A stretch of DNA of 64,000 nt from an uncultured Hyphomonas sp. (GTDB lineage: Bacteria > Pseudomonadota > Alphaproteobacteria > Caulobacterales > Hyphomonadaceae): positions 3,100,001 through 3,164,000 of the forward strand of contig NZ_OY776147.1 in NCBI RefSeq assembly GCF_963675305.1, read 5' to 3'. Below the pieces are notes generated by a model. That model saw only the letters and a program-made list of their open reading frames with translations. It had not been told where the DNA came from and searched no databases. Below are positions 17,232-26,314 of the stretch, in pieces. The position numbers and the translations under genes were made by a program. Numbering within the stretch: position 1 is the stretch's first letter; each line of letters starts with the position of its first letter.

Positions 17232-17801
17232 TCAGGCTCCGTCCTTGCCCCCATCGATAACACGGAATACCGGCCGCCCGCTGGGGCGCGGCGGCGTCGG
17301 GGCTTTGTCCTTATACGCATCGGACCCGGGATCAGACGCCTCTTCTTTCGCAACCGCCTTCAGCACCGGCTTGCCGCGGGGCGCTGGCCCGGGTGCAGGC
17401 TTAGGCATTGGCGGCGGCGCCGGGGCGGCGTCCGCCTCCTCCTCGATGTCATCATCGATCTGGCGCACACGCGGGGCAGCGCGCTTTGCGAAGCTGCCTT
17501 TCGAGGATTTCTTGCCCGGCCCTGCCTTGTTGCCAAAGCCTTTCCGGGCCTTGCCGCGGGCCTTCTTGTCGATCTCTTTCAGCTTCACCTGCTGCAGGGC
17601 CGACAGCGCCTCGCCTTCATTGCCCTTCATCGGGTCGGCAAAGGCCGAGCCGTATTTCTCGATCCGCTCTTCGACTTCTTCCAGGAACTCGCGCTCCCAG
17701 TCGGACAGGGGCGGCCCCTTGCCCTGTTCGGCAAGCTCGGCCGCCTTGCGCAATTTGCGCAGCGCGGCGCGCTTTTTCCGTTCGTCGACATCCCGGCCCA
17801 T
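17232..17801 (-). CDS. Charged, low-complexity hypothetical protein
   Basis: The 189-residue protein has a Lys/Arg/Glu-rich helical N-terminal half (residues 1-90, including WEREFLEEVEERIEKYG), then a basic Gly/Lys segment (ARKGFGNKAGPGKKSSK), then a Pro/Ala-rich disordered part. No domain is recognised. It is probably cytoplasmic. The gene lies between GapR and an SDR on the same strand, but the three have no obvious shared role. Confidence 0.6.
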   Translation of the reverse strand: MGRDVDERKKRAALRKLRKAAELAEQGKGPPLSDWEREFLEEVEERIEKYGSAFADPMKGNEGEALSALQQVKLKEIDKKARGKARKGFGNKAGPGKKSSKGSFAKRAAPRVRQIDDDIEEEADAAPAPPPMPKPAPGPAPRGKPVLKAVAKEEASDPGSDAYKDKAPTPPRPSGRPVFRVIDGGKDGA

Positions 17802-17839
17802 GGGCCAAGCCTATCCTGATCGGGTGTTTCTACAAAGCC

Positions 17840-18100
17840 TCAGGCTTCGCCGAGGGCGATGAGGTAGGTTTCGAGCATCATTTCCTGCTCTTCGCGGTCG
17901 GACTTGTCGATCTTGCGCAGACGTACCACCTGGCGCAGCGCCTTAGTGTCGAAGCCGAACGCCTTGGCCTCGGCATAGATCTCCTTGATCTGCTCGGCGA
18001 CCTCTTTCTTCTCTTCTTCCAGGCGCTCGATCTTGGCGACCGTCTGGCGCAGTTTCTCGCGGCTGGCTTCGGTGAGGTTCTCGATCGGGGCGTCGTCCAT
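17840..18100 (-). CDS. gapR: GapR-like nucleoid-associated protein (DUF2312)
   Basis: The 86-residue protein matches the DUF2312/UPF0335 family, whose Caulobacter member GapR binds AT-rich, overtwisted DNA ahead of replication and transcription forks. A long coiled coil covers residues 11-50 (LRQTVAKIERLEEEKKEVAE), followed by the conserved YAEAKAFGFDTKALRQVVRL and a helical end. Length and composition are normal for the family, so a tetrameric DNA clamp is expected. Confidence 0.87.
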   Translation of the reverse strand: MDDAPIENLTEASREKLRQTVAKIERLEEEKKEVAEQIKEIYAEAKAFGFDTKALRQVVRLRKIDKSDREEQEMMLETYLIALGEA

Positions 18101-18154
18101 GAGGAACTCCAGTTATTGGCCGGCAGGCGGCAGAATCGGTCGTGGAAAGGAAAA

Positions 18155-18176
18155 GGAGCCGCGTCTTAGCGGCTCC
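18155..18176 (-). terminator. Rho-independent terminator after the alpha/beta hydrolase
   Basis: GGAGCCGC and GCGGCTCC form a perfect eight-base stem with a six-base loop. Read on the minus strand it is followed by a T-rich run (TTTTCCTTT, 18147-18154). The stem overlaps the hydrolase stop codon. Confidence 0.7.
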
Positions 18177-19107
18177 CGGGCAAGCTGGCCAGACGCCGGA
18201 TGGCATCGGCGACGTCGGGCCCATGTTTATGATGGGGCATGTGGCCTTCTTCGGGCAGGATGACCAGGTCAATGTCAGCCTGTTTCTTCAGGCGGGCCGT
18301 GTGTTTCGCCGGCGTGATCACCGTGTCCTTGCTGCCTGAGAAGACCGTGATCGGCACCGACAGTTCGCCATAGCGTTTCGACTGTTTGCCAAGTTCCCGG
18401 TCCAGCACGCGCACATCGCGGGCATTGGCGCGGAAAGCCGGTGGGCGGAACAGGAGGCCGATGCCGGATTTGTCGTAATAGCCTTCCGGGGCAGGCGACG
18501 GATCGAACACGCCGCCGATCCCGGCTTCCACCTGCGACGGCCCGACCAACGGCACGACCTGGCTGAAGGCCGGGCCGATCAGGCGCGAGGCGGCGAACCG
18601 GTTGTACCAGGCATGGCCTTCCCCGCCCCAGTCATGCGTCACCGGCGCCAGAAGGACGAGGCCCTTCACAAGATCCGGACGGTCGAGGGCAACGCGCAGC
18701 GCCACCGCGCCGCCAAAGGAATGGCCGACCACGACGGCGGGCTCACCCGGCGCGAGCGCTTCCAGCACGCCTGCCATCTGTGCAGCTTGCACTGCGAGGG
18801 TTTCAGCTCCGGGCAGACGGGCGGAATGGCCGTGGCCCGGCCGGTCTGCCATCAGCACACGGAACTCCTGTTCCAGGCGCGGCGCCAGCGTCCAGCTGAA
18901 TTCGCGCGCATTGGCGCTCGCGCCATGGATCATCAGGACGGGCGGGCCGGACTTGCCCGCCTCCAGCACGTGCACGTCATGGCCGCCGACCTCGACACGG
19001 CGTCCGGATGGCGGGTGGGCCTTCTGGATGCGGGACGTATAGGCCCCCGACGAGAGACCGAGCGCGCCGCCGAGCCCTGCCAGCGTGATGGCCGTTGCCG
19101 TCAACAA
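18166..19107 (-). CDS. Membrane-anchored alpha/beta hydrolase
   Basis: About 313 residues: an N-terminal hydrophobic anchor, then an alpha/beta-hydrolase fold with the oxyanion motif MIHGASANA, nucleophile VVGHSFGGAVA (GxSxGG), an acid near VFSGSKDTVI and His in PEEGHMPHHKHG. It should be an esterase or lipase-like enzyme facing the periplasm. The reading frame stays open further upstream, but that part overlaps the TPR gene and is Arg/Pro-rich, so the start is taken as TTG at 19107 or 19104 just after the TPR stop. Substrate unknown. Confidence 0.8.
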   Translation of the reverse strand: MLTATAITLAGLGGALGLSSGAYTSRIQKAHPPSGRRVEVGGHDVHVLEAGKSGPPVLMIHGASANAREFSWTLAPRLEQEFRVLMADRPGHGHSARLPGAETLAVQAAQMAGVLEALAPGEPAVVVGHSFGGAVALRVALDRPDLVKGLVLLAPVTHDWGGEGHAWYNRFAASRLIGPAFSQVVPLVGPSQVEAGIGGVFDPSPAPEGYYDKSGIGLLFRPPAFRANARDVRVLDRELGKQSKRYGELSVPITVFSGSKDTVITPAKHTARLKKQADIDLVILPEEGHMPHHKHGPDVADAIRRLASLPGSR

Positions 19108-19111
19108 GGCC

Positions 19112-19648
19112 TCAGAGCCCCTGCCCTTCGGCGATCTTGGCGAGGCGTTTCTCCGCCTGCAGCCCGTCGCGCATATAGGGGTAGATCGCCAGCGCCTCGC
19201 GCCAGGCTTCCAACGCCTGGTCATTGGCGCCCATGGTCTCGAACATGGAGCCGAGCCCGGCCCAGGCGCCAAAATGGCGCGGCTCAAGTTTCAGCGTCTC
19301 GTTCAGGTCCCGCAGCGCTTCGGGGAAATTCTCCTCGGCCAGGAAGATCCCCGCCCGGCGGAACCAGGCCTGCGGATTGTCCGGCTTGATGAGGATGGCG
19401 CGGTCGTAAAACGTCCGCGCGGTTTCCGTGTCGCCGATCATCTGCGCTTCGACCCCGCGCTGCATGATCATGTCGACCGTGGGCGAGCCGGACTCCATCC
19501 AGGAGGCCCAGATGTCCTGCGCTACATCATTGGCTTCGCTTTCGCTCGGCGCGTTCCTCAACTTCTCGAACATCTCGTCCGTCGGCACGGCCAGCGCAGG
19601 CAGGCCGGCGATCATAACGGCAAGGGTAAGGAGGAGAGCTCTCAGCAT
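19112..19648 (-). CDS. Exported TPR-repeat protein
   Basis: The 178-residue protein has a signal peptide (MLRALLLTLAVMIAGLPALA) and two to three tetratricopeptide repeats. These are seen in AQMIGDTETARTFYDRAILIK, PQAWFRRAGIFLAEENFPEA and AWAGLGSMFETMGANDQALE-type helices. TPRs mediate protein-protein contacts, here in the periplasm. It ends four bases before the hydrolase start, so the two are almost certainly one operon. No specific partner is known. Confidence 0.82.
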   Translation of the reverse strand: MLRALLLTLAVMIAGLPALAVPTDEMFEKLRNAPSESEANDVAQDIWASWMESGSPTVDMIMQRGVEAQMIGDTETARTFYDRAILIKPDNPQAWFRRAGIFLAEENFPEALRDLNETLKLEPRHFGAWAGLGSMFETMGANDQALEAWREALAIYPYMRDGLQAEKRLAKIAEGQGL

Positions 19649-19704
19649 GGGCGCGATACTACCTGTCCAATACGGCCGGGCAATGTCCTCTTTCTGTCAG
19701 ACTG

Positions 19705-20313
19705 TCAGAGGAAGCCTTCTGCCGTCAGGGCCGCTTCCAGCCCCTCTGCAGAGCGGAAGTGGTGCGTACGGAAGCCGAGCGCATCGGCGGCGGCGATATT
19801 CTTCTCGCTGTCGTCGATGAAAAACACCTCGCCCGGCGCCGGATTCCCAAGTTTTTCCAGCGTATGTGCAAAGATCGCGGGATCGGGCTTCACCAGGCCG
19901 ATGTCGCCGGAAACGACCGTGTGGCGGAAGCGCTTCACCAGCGGAAAATGTTCCAGCATCAGCGGCCAGGTTTCCGATGGCATATTTGAGAGGGCGTAAA
20001 GCGGCACAGCGCGGGCCTCCAGCCGGTCGATGAGATCCGGCGTGCCGTCGATATAGCCGTCGAACATCTCCATCCAGCACCCGCCCCAGGCCCGGATTTC
20101 GGCTTCATATTGTGGGTATTGCGCGATCAGCGGCAGCGCATTGTCGGCAAAGCTCACGCCCGCGTCGTGGCGGGTGTGCCAGGCCATCGTACAGATTTCG
20201 GAGAGAAATCGCTCGCGCTCTTCCGCGTCAGGCAGGAGGCGCGAATACAAACGGGCCGGCTCCCAGTCGAGCACGACCCGTCCAAGATCGAAAAGAGCAA
20301 TCCGGGCGGTCAT
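19705..20313 (-). CDS. HAD-superfamily hydrolase (YihX-like phosphatase)
   Basis: The 202-residue protein has HAD motif I as FDLGRVVLDW, motif II in ALSNMP, motif III Lys in GLVKPDPAIF and motif IV FIDDSEKN. The DLG form of motif I, with Gly in place of the second Asp, occurs in the YihX-like group, which includes sugar phosphatases. It should hydrolyse a small phosphorylated metabolite. It lies upstream of the TPR/hydrolase pair on the same strand. Confidence 0.86.
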   Translation of the reverse strand: MTARIALFDLGRVVLDWEPARLYSRLLPDAEERERFLSEICTMAWHTRHDAGVSFADNALPLIAQYPQYEAEIRAWGGCWMEMFDGYIDGTPDLIDRLEARAVPLYALSNMPSETWPLMLEHFPLVKRFRHTVVSGDIGLVKPDPAIFAHTLEKLGNPAPGEVFFIDDSEKNIAAADALGFRTHHFRSAEGLEAALTAEGFL

Positions 20314-20344
20314 TTTCCCGCCTTATTGCCCATTCACGTTCCGC

Positions 20345-20470
20345 TCAGCCTTGCTTTGCTTTGAAGCGGGGATCGGTCTTGTTGATGACATAGACCTTGC
20401 CCTTGCGGCGCACGATCTTGCAATCGCGGTGACGCGACTTGAGCGATTTGAGAGACGAACGGACTTTCAT
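20345..20470 (-). CDS. rpmJ: 50S ribosomal protein L36
   Basis: The 41-residue basic protein begins MKVRSSLKSLKSRHRDCKIV and ends DPRFKAKQG, matching L36. It is the longer alphaproteobacterial type and lacks three of the four zinc ligands of classical L36, keeping one Cys in RDCK. The start at 20470 is chosen because a longer upstream in-frame extension is not L36-like. Confidence 0.92.
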   Translation of the reverse strand: MKVRSSLKSLKSRHRDCKIVRRKGKVYVINKTDPRFKAKQG

Positions 20471-20581
20471 GGGATGGCCCCGTGGGTCATAAGGAATTGG
20501 AAAGCGGTGCGAGTAATGAATCCGGTCATCAGAGTCAAGGACACGCGCTGTCATGCGCGGCTGTTTTCAGGAGCATATAAA

Positions 20582-21928
20582 GTGGCACGCCATGCGATCG
20601 CGCGCTCGCACATCGCCGGTGCGGCAATTCTTGCCGGCCTGCTGGTTTCCTGCGCCCATAGTCCGCAGGCGTCACCCGGCACGCCGTCTTCTCCGCCGCC
20701 TGCCCCCAGCCAGCCGGCGCCGGACACCGGACCCATCAGCTATAAATCCACCGGAAACAGTGACATGGACGCTTGGCGCGCGGATTTCTCCGCCCGCGCC
20801 ATCGCGGCCGGACATGACCGCGCCATCGTCAAATCCTTCCTCGAAAACATCAAGCCGCTGGACCTTTATCTCGGCTCGTCCTTCCAGGCCGCGGCCGTCG
20901 GCGTGGGCGACCAGGCCGAATTCGCAAAACCGATCTGGGACTATCTGAAAGTGCCATTAGGCAGCAGCCGGGTCTCCAATGGCGCCTCGCACCTCGCCAA
21001 TGAGGCCCAGCTTTTCTCTGAAATCGAAGCGAAATACGGCGTCGATGCCGAATATGTCGCCGCCATCTGGGGCATGGAGTCTTCCTTCGGCGCCGTGATC
21101 GGCAATTTTGACGGACCGAACACGCTGGCCAACATGGCCGTGGAAGGCCGCCGCAAATCCTTCGCCGAGCGCGAATTGCTGACCCTGATGAAAATCGTCG
21201 AGCGCGGCGATGCCCACCGGGAGGAGCTGATCGCCGGATGGGCCGGGGCCATGGGCCAGACCCAGTTCATGCCGTCGACCTATTATGCTTACGCCCAGGA
21301 TTTCGACGGCGATGGCGAAAAGGACATCTGGAAGAATGAAGGCGACGCCCTCGCTTCGGCGGCCAATTACCTGAAAGCCTCCGGCTGGTCGCCGGGCCAG
21401 CCCTGGGGTATCGAGGTCATCGTGCCGAGCGGGTTCGATTTCTCCCTGGCCGACGGGAATGAGCGCCGGATGAATACCTGGCGCAGCCATGGCCTGATCC
21501 CGATCCGCGGCGGCGATTTCCAGACTGGCGGCGCAGACTATGCCGAATTGTGGCTGCCGGCCGGTGCGACCGGGCCGAAATATTTGATCTTCAACAATTT
21601 CAAGGTGTTCAAGCGGTACAACAATGCCGATTCCTACGCGCTTGCGGTCGGCCTGTCAGGCGATGCCTTCACCGGCAAGAAAGTGCCCGTCGCTGTCTGG
21701 CCGACAGACATCGAGCCGCTCACCGTGGCCGAGATCAAGATCCTGCAGGCGAGCCTCAACTCGCGCGGCTTCGATGCCGGGGTCGTGGACGGGATTCCCG
21801 GCCGCAAGACCCGCACCGCGCTGCAGGGATTCCAGAAGTCACAGGGCGTGGTTGCCGACGGCTATCCGACCAAGGACATGCTGGCCCTGCTGACCGGCGG
21901 GTCTGCAGCCGTTGCCTCGACCAACTGA
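20582..21928 (+). CDS. MltB-type lytic murein transglycosylase lipoprotein with PG-binding domain
   Basis: The 448-residue outer membrane lipoprotein has a lipobox (GLLVSCAHS) near residue 22 and a Pro-rich linker. The SLT_2/MltB catalytic domain spans about residues 60-355 with catalytic Glu in IWGMESSFG and the conserved GAMGQTQFMPSTYY. A C-terminal peptidoglycan-binding-1 domain spans about 385-440 (LNSRGFDAGVVDGIPGRKTR). It cleaves glycan strands to anhydromuropeptides. The start is GTG 20582: AGGAG lies eight bases upstream and the lipoprotein signal begins there. It is convergent with an MFS gene, the stop codons being adjacent. Confidence 0.9.
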   Translation: MARHAIARSHIAGAAILAGLLVSCAHSPQASPGTPSSPPPAPSQPAPDTGPISYKSTGNSDMDAWRADFSARAIAAGHDRAIVKSFLENIKPLDLYLGSSFQAAAVGVGDQAEFAKPIWDYLKVPLGSSRVSNGASHLANEAQLFSEIEAKYGVDAEYVAAIWGMESSFGAVIGNFDGPNTLANMAVEGRRKSFAERELLTLMKIVERGDAHREELIAGWAGAMGQTQFMPSTYYAYAQDFDGDGEKDIWKNEGDALASAANYLKASGWSPGQPWGIEVIVPSGFDFSLADGNERRMNTWRSHGLIPIRGGDFQTGGADYAELWLPAGATGPKYLIFNNFKVFKRYNNADSYALAVGLSGDAFTGKKVPVAVWPTDIEPLTVAEIKILQASLNSRGFDAGVVDGIPGRKTRTALQGFQKSQGVVADGYPTKDMLALLTGGSAAVASTN

Positions 21929-23206
21929 TCAGAGGTCCGTTTCCGGATCGAACTCGCCCACGCCATCGCGCAGGGCGTAATAGGCGTAAACGCCCATGAA
22001 GATCAGCAGGCCGGAGGCGATCATGAAGGGAATGTTTGCGCCGACATACTGGTAGACGAAGAGGCCGAAGAACGGCGTCACGATATAGCCCATCCCGTTC
22101 GCGGAGATGACGAGCCCGGCCACATTTCCCTGCAGCTGGGGCGACACAGCGAGCGACGCGCCGCTGGAAAAGCCCGGCCGAGCAAGCCCCTGCCCGAGGC
22201 CCAGCAGGAACTGCACCATGACCAGCGTGGCGAAATCCTGCGCCACGATCATCAGGAGCGCCCCGCAGAGCAGCGGGATACAGCCCACCCACATCAGCGT
22301 CTTGTTGCGCAGCTTCAGCCGCGGGATCAGCACCAGCTGCGCCAGAAGCACCGCCATCGCGCCCACGGTGAAGGCCGGGCCGGTATACTGGGCGGCCTGC
22401 GGCCCTGCGACGTCCAGCTTGTCCATCACGGCGAAGACGAAGACCTGCATCAGGATGCCGGTGGCGAGCGACAGGCAGACGGCGAAGACCAGGAACGGCA
22501 AAACATCCCGCGAATGCCAGAGGCCGCGGGCATTGGTTTCGACGTCGAGGTTCGTCGCATCGGTGACCGGGTCCTTCTGTTCCGGCAGGCGGAACCAGAT
22601 CATCCCCGCCATGACGGCCGCGATCACCGAAGTCAGCAGCAGCGGGCTGAGAATGCCCGCAAAGGCGACGAGCGCAGCAGCAAAAGCCGGTCCGACAACG
22701 GTGCCGACACTGAAACCGGAGGAAATGAAGGCGATTTCGTCCCGCCGCTCGGCCTGGCTGGTCCGGTCGGCCACATAAGCCTGCGCGGCCGGGTTCGCCC
22801 CCGATCCGAAAATACCGAAAAAGGACCGCGAAATCGCAAGGCAGGCGAAAATCAGGAGCGTGTTGGTGATCAGCCCCGTCTTGGCGGCCAGGCCCGACAG
22901 GAACAGGAACAGCATCGAGACCGAATAGCCGGCGAGCCCCAGCGCCGCGATGGGCCGGCGGCCATACCGGTTCGACCGCTTGCCCCAGAATGGCGAAAAG
23001 ACCGACCAGAAAAAGGCCGACAAGCCAAAGACGGCGCCCGCCATCCAGTCCGGCAGGCCGACTTCGCGCGACAGCGGTGGCAGCACAGCCGCCATCAGCA
23101 TCGTATTGCCTGCCCCGATGGCCATGAGGCAGAAAAACAACAGGAAAAACGCGCCGCGGCGATCCGGGCGCGACAGGTCTGGCGGCTCCTTGCTCCCCTC
23201 GCTCAT
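21929..23206 (-). CDS. Major facilitator superfamily transporter
   Basis: The 425-residue protein has twelve hydrophobic segments, an MFS motif A-like loop (GKRSNRYGRRPIA) between TM2 and TM3, and a central cytoplasmic loop around residue 210. It resembles drug/metabolite efflux members, but the substrate cannot be assigned. It is expressed leftward, divergent from the subtilisin-like cluster. Confidence 0.88.
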   Translation of the reverse strand: MSEGSKEPPDLSRPDRRGAFFLLFFCLMAIGAGNTMLMAAVLPPLSREVGLPDWMAGAVFGLSAFFWSVFSPFWGKRSNRYGRRPIAALGLAGYSVSMLFLFLSGLAAKTGLITNTLLIFACLAISRSFFGIFGSGANPAAQAYVADRTSQAERRDEIAFISSGFSVGTVVGPAFAAALVAFAGILSPLLLTSVIAAVMAGMIWFRLPEQKDPVTDATNLDVETNARGLWHSRDVLPFLVFAVCLSLATGILMQVFVFAVMDKLDVAGPQAAQYTGPAFTVGAMAVLLAQLVLIPRLKLRNKTLMWVGCIPLLCGALLMIVAQDFATLVMVQFLLGLGQGLARPGFSSGASLAVSPQLQGNVAGLVISANGMGYIVTPFFGLFVYQYVGANIPFMIASGLLIFMGVYAYYALRDGVGEFDPETDL

Positions 23207-23430
23207 GCCCCTTCATCCGCCGCGTCTTGAGACTTGTCCAGACAGGAAAACTATCCCGCAGGGTTATCCGGCCCGGTCAGAACAGGCATCCGAACTGCCG
23301 TCACATACCGGATTGACCTGCCAATAATTGCCTTTGGATTGGACAGGAGGGAAACGGCGTCATAATCTTTCCACAGGGTTAATTTAGGCGGGCTGGTATA
23401 GTGTTTGAGAAATTCACGGGGAACGTTCTC

Positions 23431-25707
23431 ATGTCGAACCAGTCCACCAAATCGGCCCGCCTTCTTTTCGGAGCTGCGCTGACCAGCCTGCTGCTCGTCT
23501 CGGCCTGCGACCGTCAGGGCGAGCGCCTTGAACGGGCCCGCGAAATCGCCGACGCCTCGCTCAAACAGATATCCGGCGAAACCGTCCTGGACAAGCCGGA
23601 CAAGACCGATCCGATGCGGTCCGTGCCGGTCGAGGCCCGCGCCATTGCCGGCAAGGTGATCAGCGACATTTCAGGCAAGCCGACCAACAAGCCCGCCTTT
23701 GCCGTCCTGTCCGTGATTGCGAAGCCGGCCGACATTCCACCTGCCGAAGCCATGGCGGAAATCGAAGATGGGGAGCTTTACCTCGAGGATGACGCTGTCC
23801 TGGAAGAGGCCCTGGAGGAAGCGCCGGCAGCGGCCGCCCCTGCCCCCCGTGCTCCGGCCTCCCGCTCGCTGGAAATGTTCCAGCCGCAAGTGGGGATCTC
23901 ACCGCGCGTGAAGCTCGACCCCAAAGCGCGTGAACAGTCCCTTCAGCGGGTCGAAGAAGCAACTCAGGCCATGGAAACACGGGCGGGAGTCCAGCCTGCC
24001 CCCGTCAAGAGAACGCGCTCATTGCAGCCGCGCTCGCTCGAATCCGCTCCGGTCGAGGAACAGATGGCCGCCCGCAAGCTGGCCCGCCGCTCGCTGGTGA
24101 CGCGTGACGCCATCGTTGCCCAGCGCGACGCCAATGCCGTGATGCTGGACACGCTGGCCAAGTACAAGATGAACGCCGAGGTCACCCTCTCCCGCGAAGG
24201 CCAGATGGTGATCCAGGTGGCTGGCGCCGGGCCAACCCTTTTCACACCGGAAGACGCGAAGGATCCCTCGCTCAGCTTCCTGGCCATCGATGAAGGCAAG
24301 GGATGTCCGGACCCGAACGATCTGGAAGCCATCGAGGCGGACCCGGTCCTTGCCACCAATTGCTTCGTCGACGATCTGCGAGCCTCCGGCCAGTTCGAAT
24401 ATGTCGAGAAGGATTTCATCTTCGAGAACCAGTTCGTACGGCGGCCGCCGGAAGGCTCCCCGTCCACGTCCGGTGGCGTCACACCGTCCACCGGCAGTAC
24501 AACGCCGGTGAAAGTGGAAGTGACCCCCAATGATCCGCTGTGGGACCTGCAATGGGACATGAAGCCCAGAGGATCGGGCGAAGGCCAGTCGCTGGGCGGC
24601 GCCGGCTTCCAGGATTTCTGGACCCGTCAGGGCATTGAAGGCTCTTCCGATGTCGTGGTTGCCGTGGTCGATACCGGCCTGCAGATGACCCATCCGGACA
24701 TTGCCGCCTCGGCCAATATCGCGCCGGGCTGGGACATGGTCTCCGATCCGCGCATGGGCAATGACGGCGATGGACGCGATTCCGATCCGAACGATCCGGG
24801 GGATCTCTGCAATCCGGCCGTCCCCGGCGCGGCAGACTCCTTCCACGGAACACATGTCGCCGGAACCATCGGCGCGGCCGCCTCCAACAATGGCGCAGGC
24901 GTCGCGGGCGGGGCGTGGAATGTGAAGATCGTACCGGTCCGTGCGCTTGGCAAATGCGGCGGGCGCCTGTCCGACATCAACGACGCCATCCGCTGGGCTG
25001 CCGGCCTGATCCCGGCTGAGGGGGAAGACGGCAGCGAAGTGTGGAACGACAATCCGGCGGACATCATCAACCTTTCCATCGGCCTCTTCGAATACTGCCC
25101 GGCCTCGCTGCAGGATGCGATCGACTCGGTGACCGAGCGCGGCGCGGTGGTCGTTTCCGCGGCCGGCAATGCCCGCATCGACACGGCCTATTATGCTCCC
25201 GGCGGATGCGACAATGTCATCTCGGTTGCGGCCGGGAACGCACTGGGCGAGATCACCGCCTATTCAAACTTTGGCGACGGCGTCGACATCCTCGCGCCTG
25301 GCGGGGAGATGGCCCGCGACGATGACAATGACTCCCGTCCGGACGGCATCCTCTCCACCAAGGCGTCGACCGACTGCTATGACCCGGTCACCGGCGAAGC
25401 AGTGAGTGACTGCTACTATGCTTATGAGCAGGGCACCTCGATGGCGGCGCCGCATGTCTCGGCGGCGCTGGCGCTGTTGAAAGCCCGCGATCCGGAGGCC
25501 TCATCGGACGAGCTGGTCGAAACCCTGATGGCCGCCACCGATCCGCGCACGGACATGCAATGTGCCGGGCTCTGTTCCGACTATCCGGGCACGACGCCGA
25601 TTCCGGGATCCGAGAATCTGTGCCGGCGCCCGTGCGGCGGCCGCATCCTGAACCTCGCCAATGTTCCGGAGAACCCGGCGGCACGACAGGCGTTGGAGAC
25701 TGAATGA
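23431..25707 (+). CDS. Subtilisin-like (S8) serine protease lipoprotein
   Basis: The 758-residue protein has a lipoprotein signal (LLLVSACDRQG) and a long, mostly unassigned N-terminal region of about 380 residues. That region ends in a propeptide-like SGQFEYVEKDFIFENQF. The S8 domain follows with all catalytic residues: Asp in VVDTGLQMTHPD (about 414), His in FHGTHVAGT (about 473) and Ser in GTSMAAPHVS (about 669). The ATG at 23431 is chosen because it begins the lipoprotein signal; a GTG ten codons earlier is possible. It probably acts at the outer membrane on exported proteins. It is the first of four coupled genes, its stop overlapping the next start as ATGA. Confidence 0.87.
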   Translation: MSNQSTKSARLLFGAALTSLLLVSACDRQGERLERAREIADASLKQISGETVLDKPDKTDPMRSVPVEARAIAGKVISDISGKPTNKPAFAVLSVIAKPADIPPAEAMAEIEDGELYLEDDAVLEEALEEAPAAAAPAPRAPASRSLEMFQPQVGISPRVKLDPKAREQSLQRVEEATQAMETRAGVQPAPVKRTRSLQPRSLESAPVEEQMAARKLARRSLVTRDAIVAQRDANAVMLDTLAKYKMNAEVTLSREGQMVIQVAGAGPTLFTPEDAKDPSLSFLAIDEGKGCPDPNDLEAIEADPVLATNCFVDDLRASGQFEYVEKDFIFENQFVRRPPEGSPSTSGGVTPSTGSTTPVKVEVTPNDPLWDLQWDMKPRGSGEGQSLGGAGFQDFWTRQGIEGSSDVVVAVVDTGLQMTHPDIAASANIAPGWDMVSDPRMGNDGDGRDSDPNDPGDLCNPAVPGAADSFHGTHVAGTIGAAASNNGAGVAGGAWNVKIVPVRALGKCGGRLSDINDAIRWAAGLIPAEGEDGSEVWNDNPADIINLSIGLFEYCPASLQDAIDSVTERGAVVVSAAGNARIDTAYYAPGGCDNVISVAAGNALGEITAYSNFGDGVDILAPGGEMARDDDNDSRPDGILSTKASTDCYDPVTGEAVSDCYYAYEQGTSMAAPHVSAALALLKARDPEASSDELVETLMAATDPRTDMQCAGLCSDYPGTTPIPGSENLCRRPCGGRILNLANVPENPAARQALETE

Positions 25708-26309
25708 GCGACGGCCAGCCCCCCCTGCACCTCGGCGGTCCGCTCGGGCTTGCAGGCCTTGCCATGCTGGCCGGGGCGACCGGAATCTTCGTCATGGCCG
25801 GGTCCGGCGGACCTGGCCCCGCCGCCCAGCCTGCCGTGTCCCAGGCGGTTGTGTCGCAACCTGACAAACCGGAATCGGTTGAATCGGTTCCGGAACTTCA
25901 TCCGGGCGACCCGCTGCCCATGGCCCGGCCCGCTGAAATCCCGGCCTCTGCCGAAACACGCGCACCGGCCGGCACAAAACTCGCTCAGGTCAGCCAGGAC
26001 GGGTCGGAGATCGTCTATATCGTCCGCATCAAGGGCGAACCGGAGATCGATGTTATCTCCCGCAATTTCAAACGCGACCGCGCCGCAGCCGACATTGCCT
26101 GGTCCAATCTTCAGGCGCGCCATCCGGTCCTGCAGGATTTCCGCCTCGTCGGGGCCAGCTATTCAGGTGAGATCCGGCTCGGCTACCGCCTTCCGCCCGG
26201 CCTTGAGCCGACCCGCGCAACCATCAACGAAATTCAGAACCGGATCATGCAGGTCGACAGCGTCGCCTATGCCGATCCGGACTATGTGGCTCAACCCGGA
26301 AAGGAATGA
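25704..26309 (+). CDS. Membrane-anchored protein with propeptide-like C-terminus
   Basis: The 201-residue protein has one membrane segment (about residues 10-33), a Pro/Ala/Glu-rich linker and a globular C-terminal domain from about residue 100 (IVYIVRIKGEPEID). It ends in VDSVAYADPDYVAQ. That end resembles the last strand of S8 protease propeptides and matches the form of EYVEKDF in the upstream protease. I infer, weakly, that it is a separate inhibitor or folding chaperone for that protease. No family is firmly recognised. It overlaps both neighbours by four bases. Confidence 0.7.
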   Translation: MSDGQPPLHLGGPLGLAGLAMLAGATGIFVMAGSGGPGPAAQPAVSQAVVSQPDKPESVESVPELHPGDPLPMARPAEIPASAETRAPAGTKLAQVSQDGSEIVYIVRIKGEPEIDVISRNFKRDRAAADIAWSNLQARHPVLQDFRLVGASYSGEIRLGYRLPPGLEPTRATINEIQNRIMQVDSVAYADPDYVAQPGKE

Positions 26310-26314
26310 CCGCC

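Noticed and set aside
19108..19287. N-terminal extension of the alpha/beta hydrolase
   Set aside because: It overlaps the TPR gene and reads as Arg/Pro-rich noise; the hydrophobic anchor starts right after the TPR stop.
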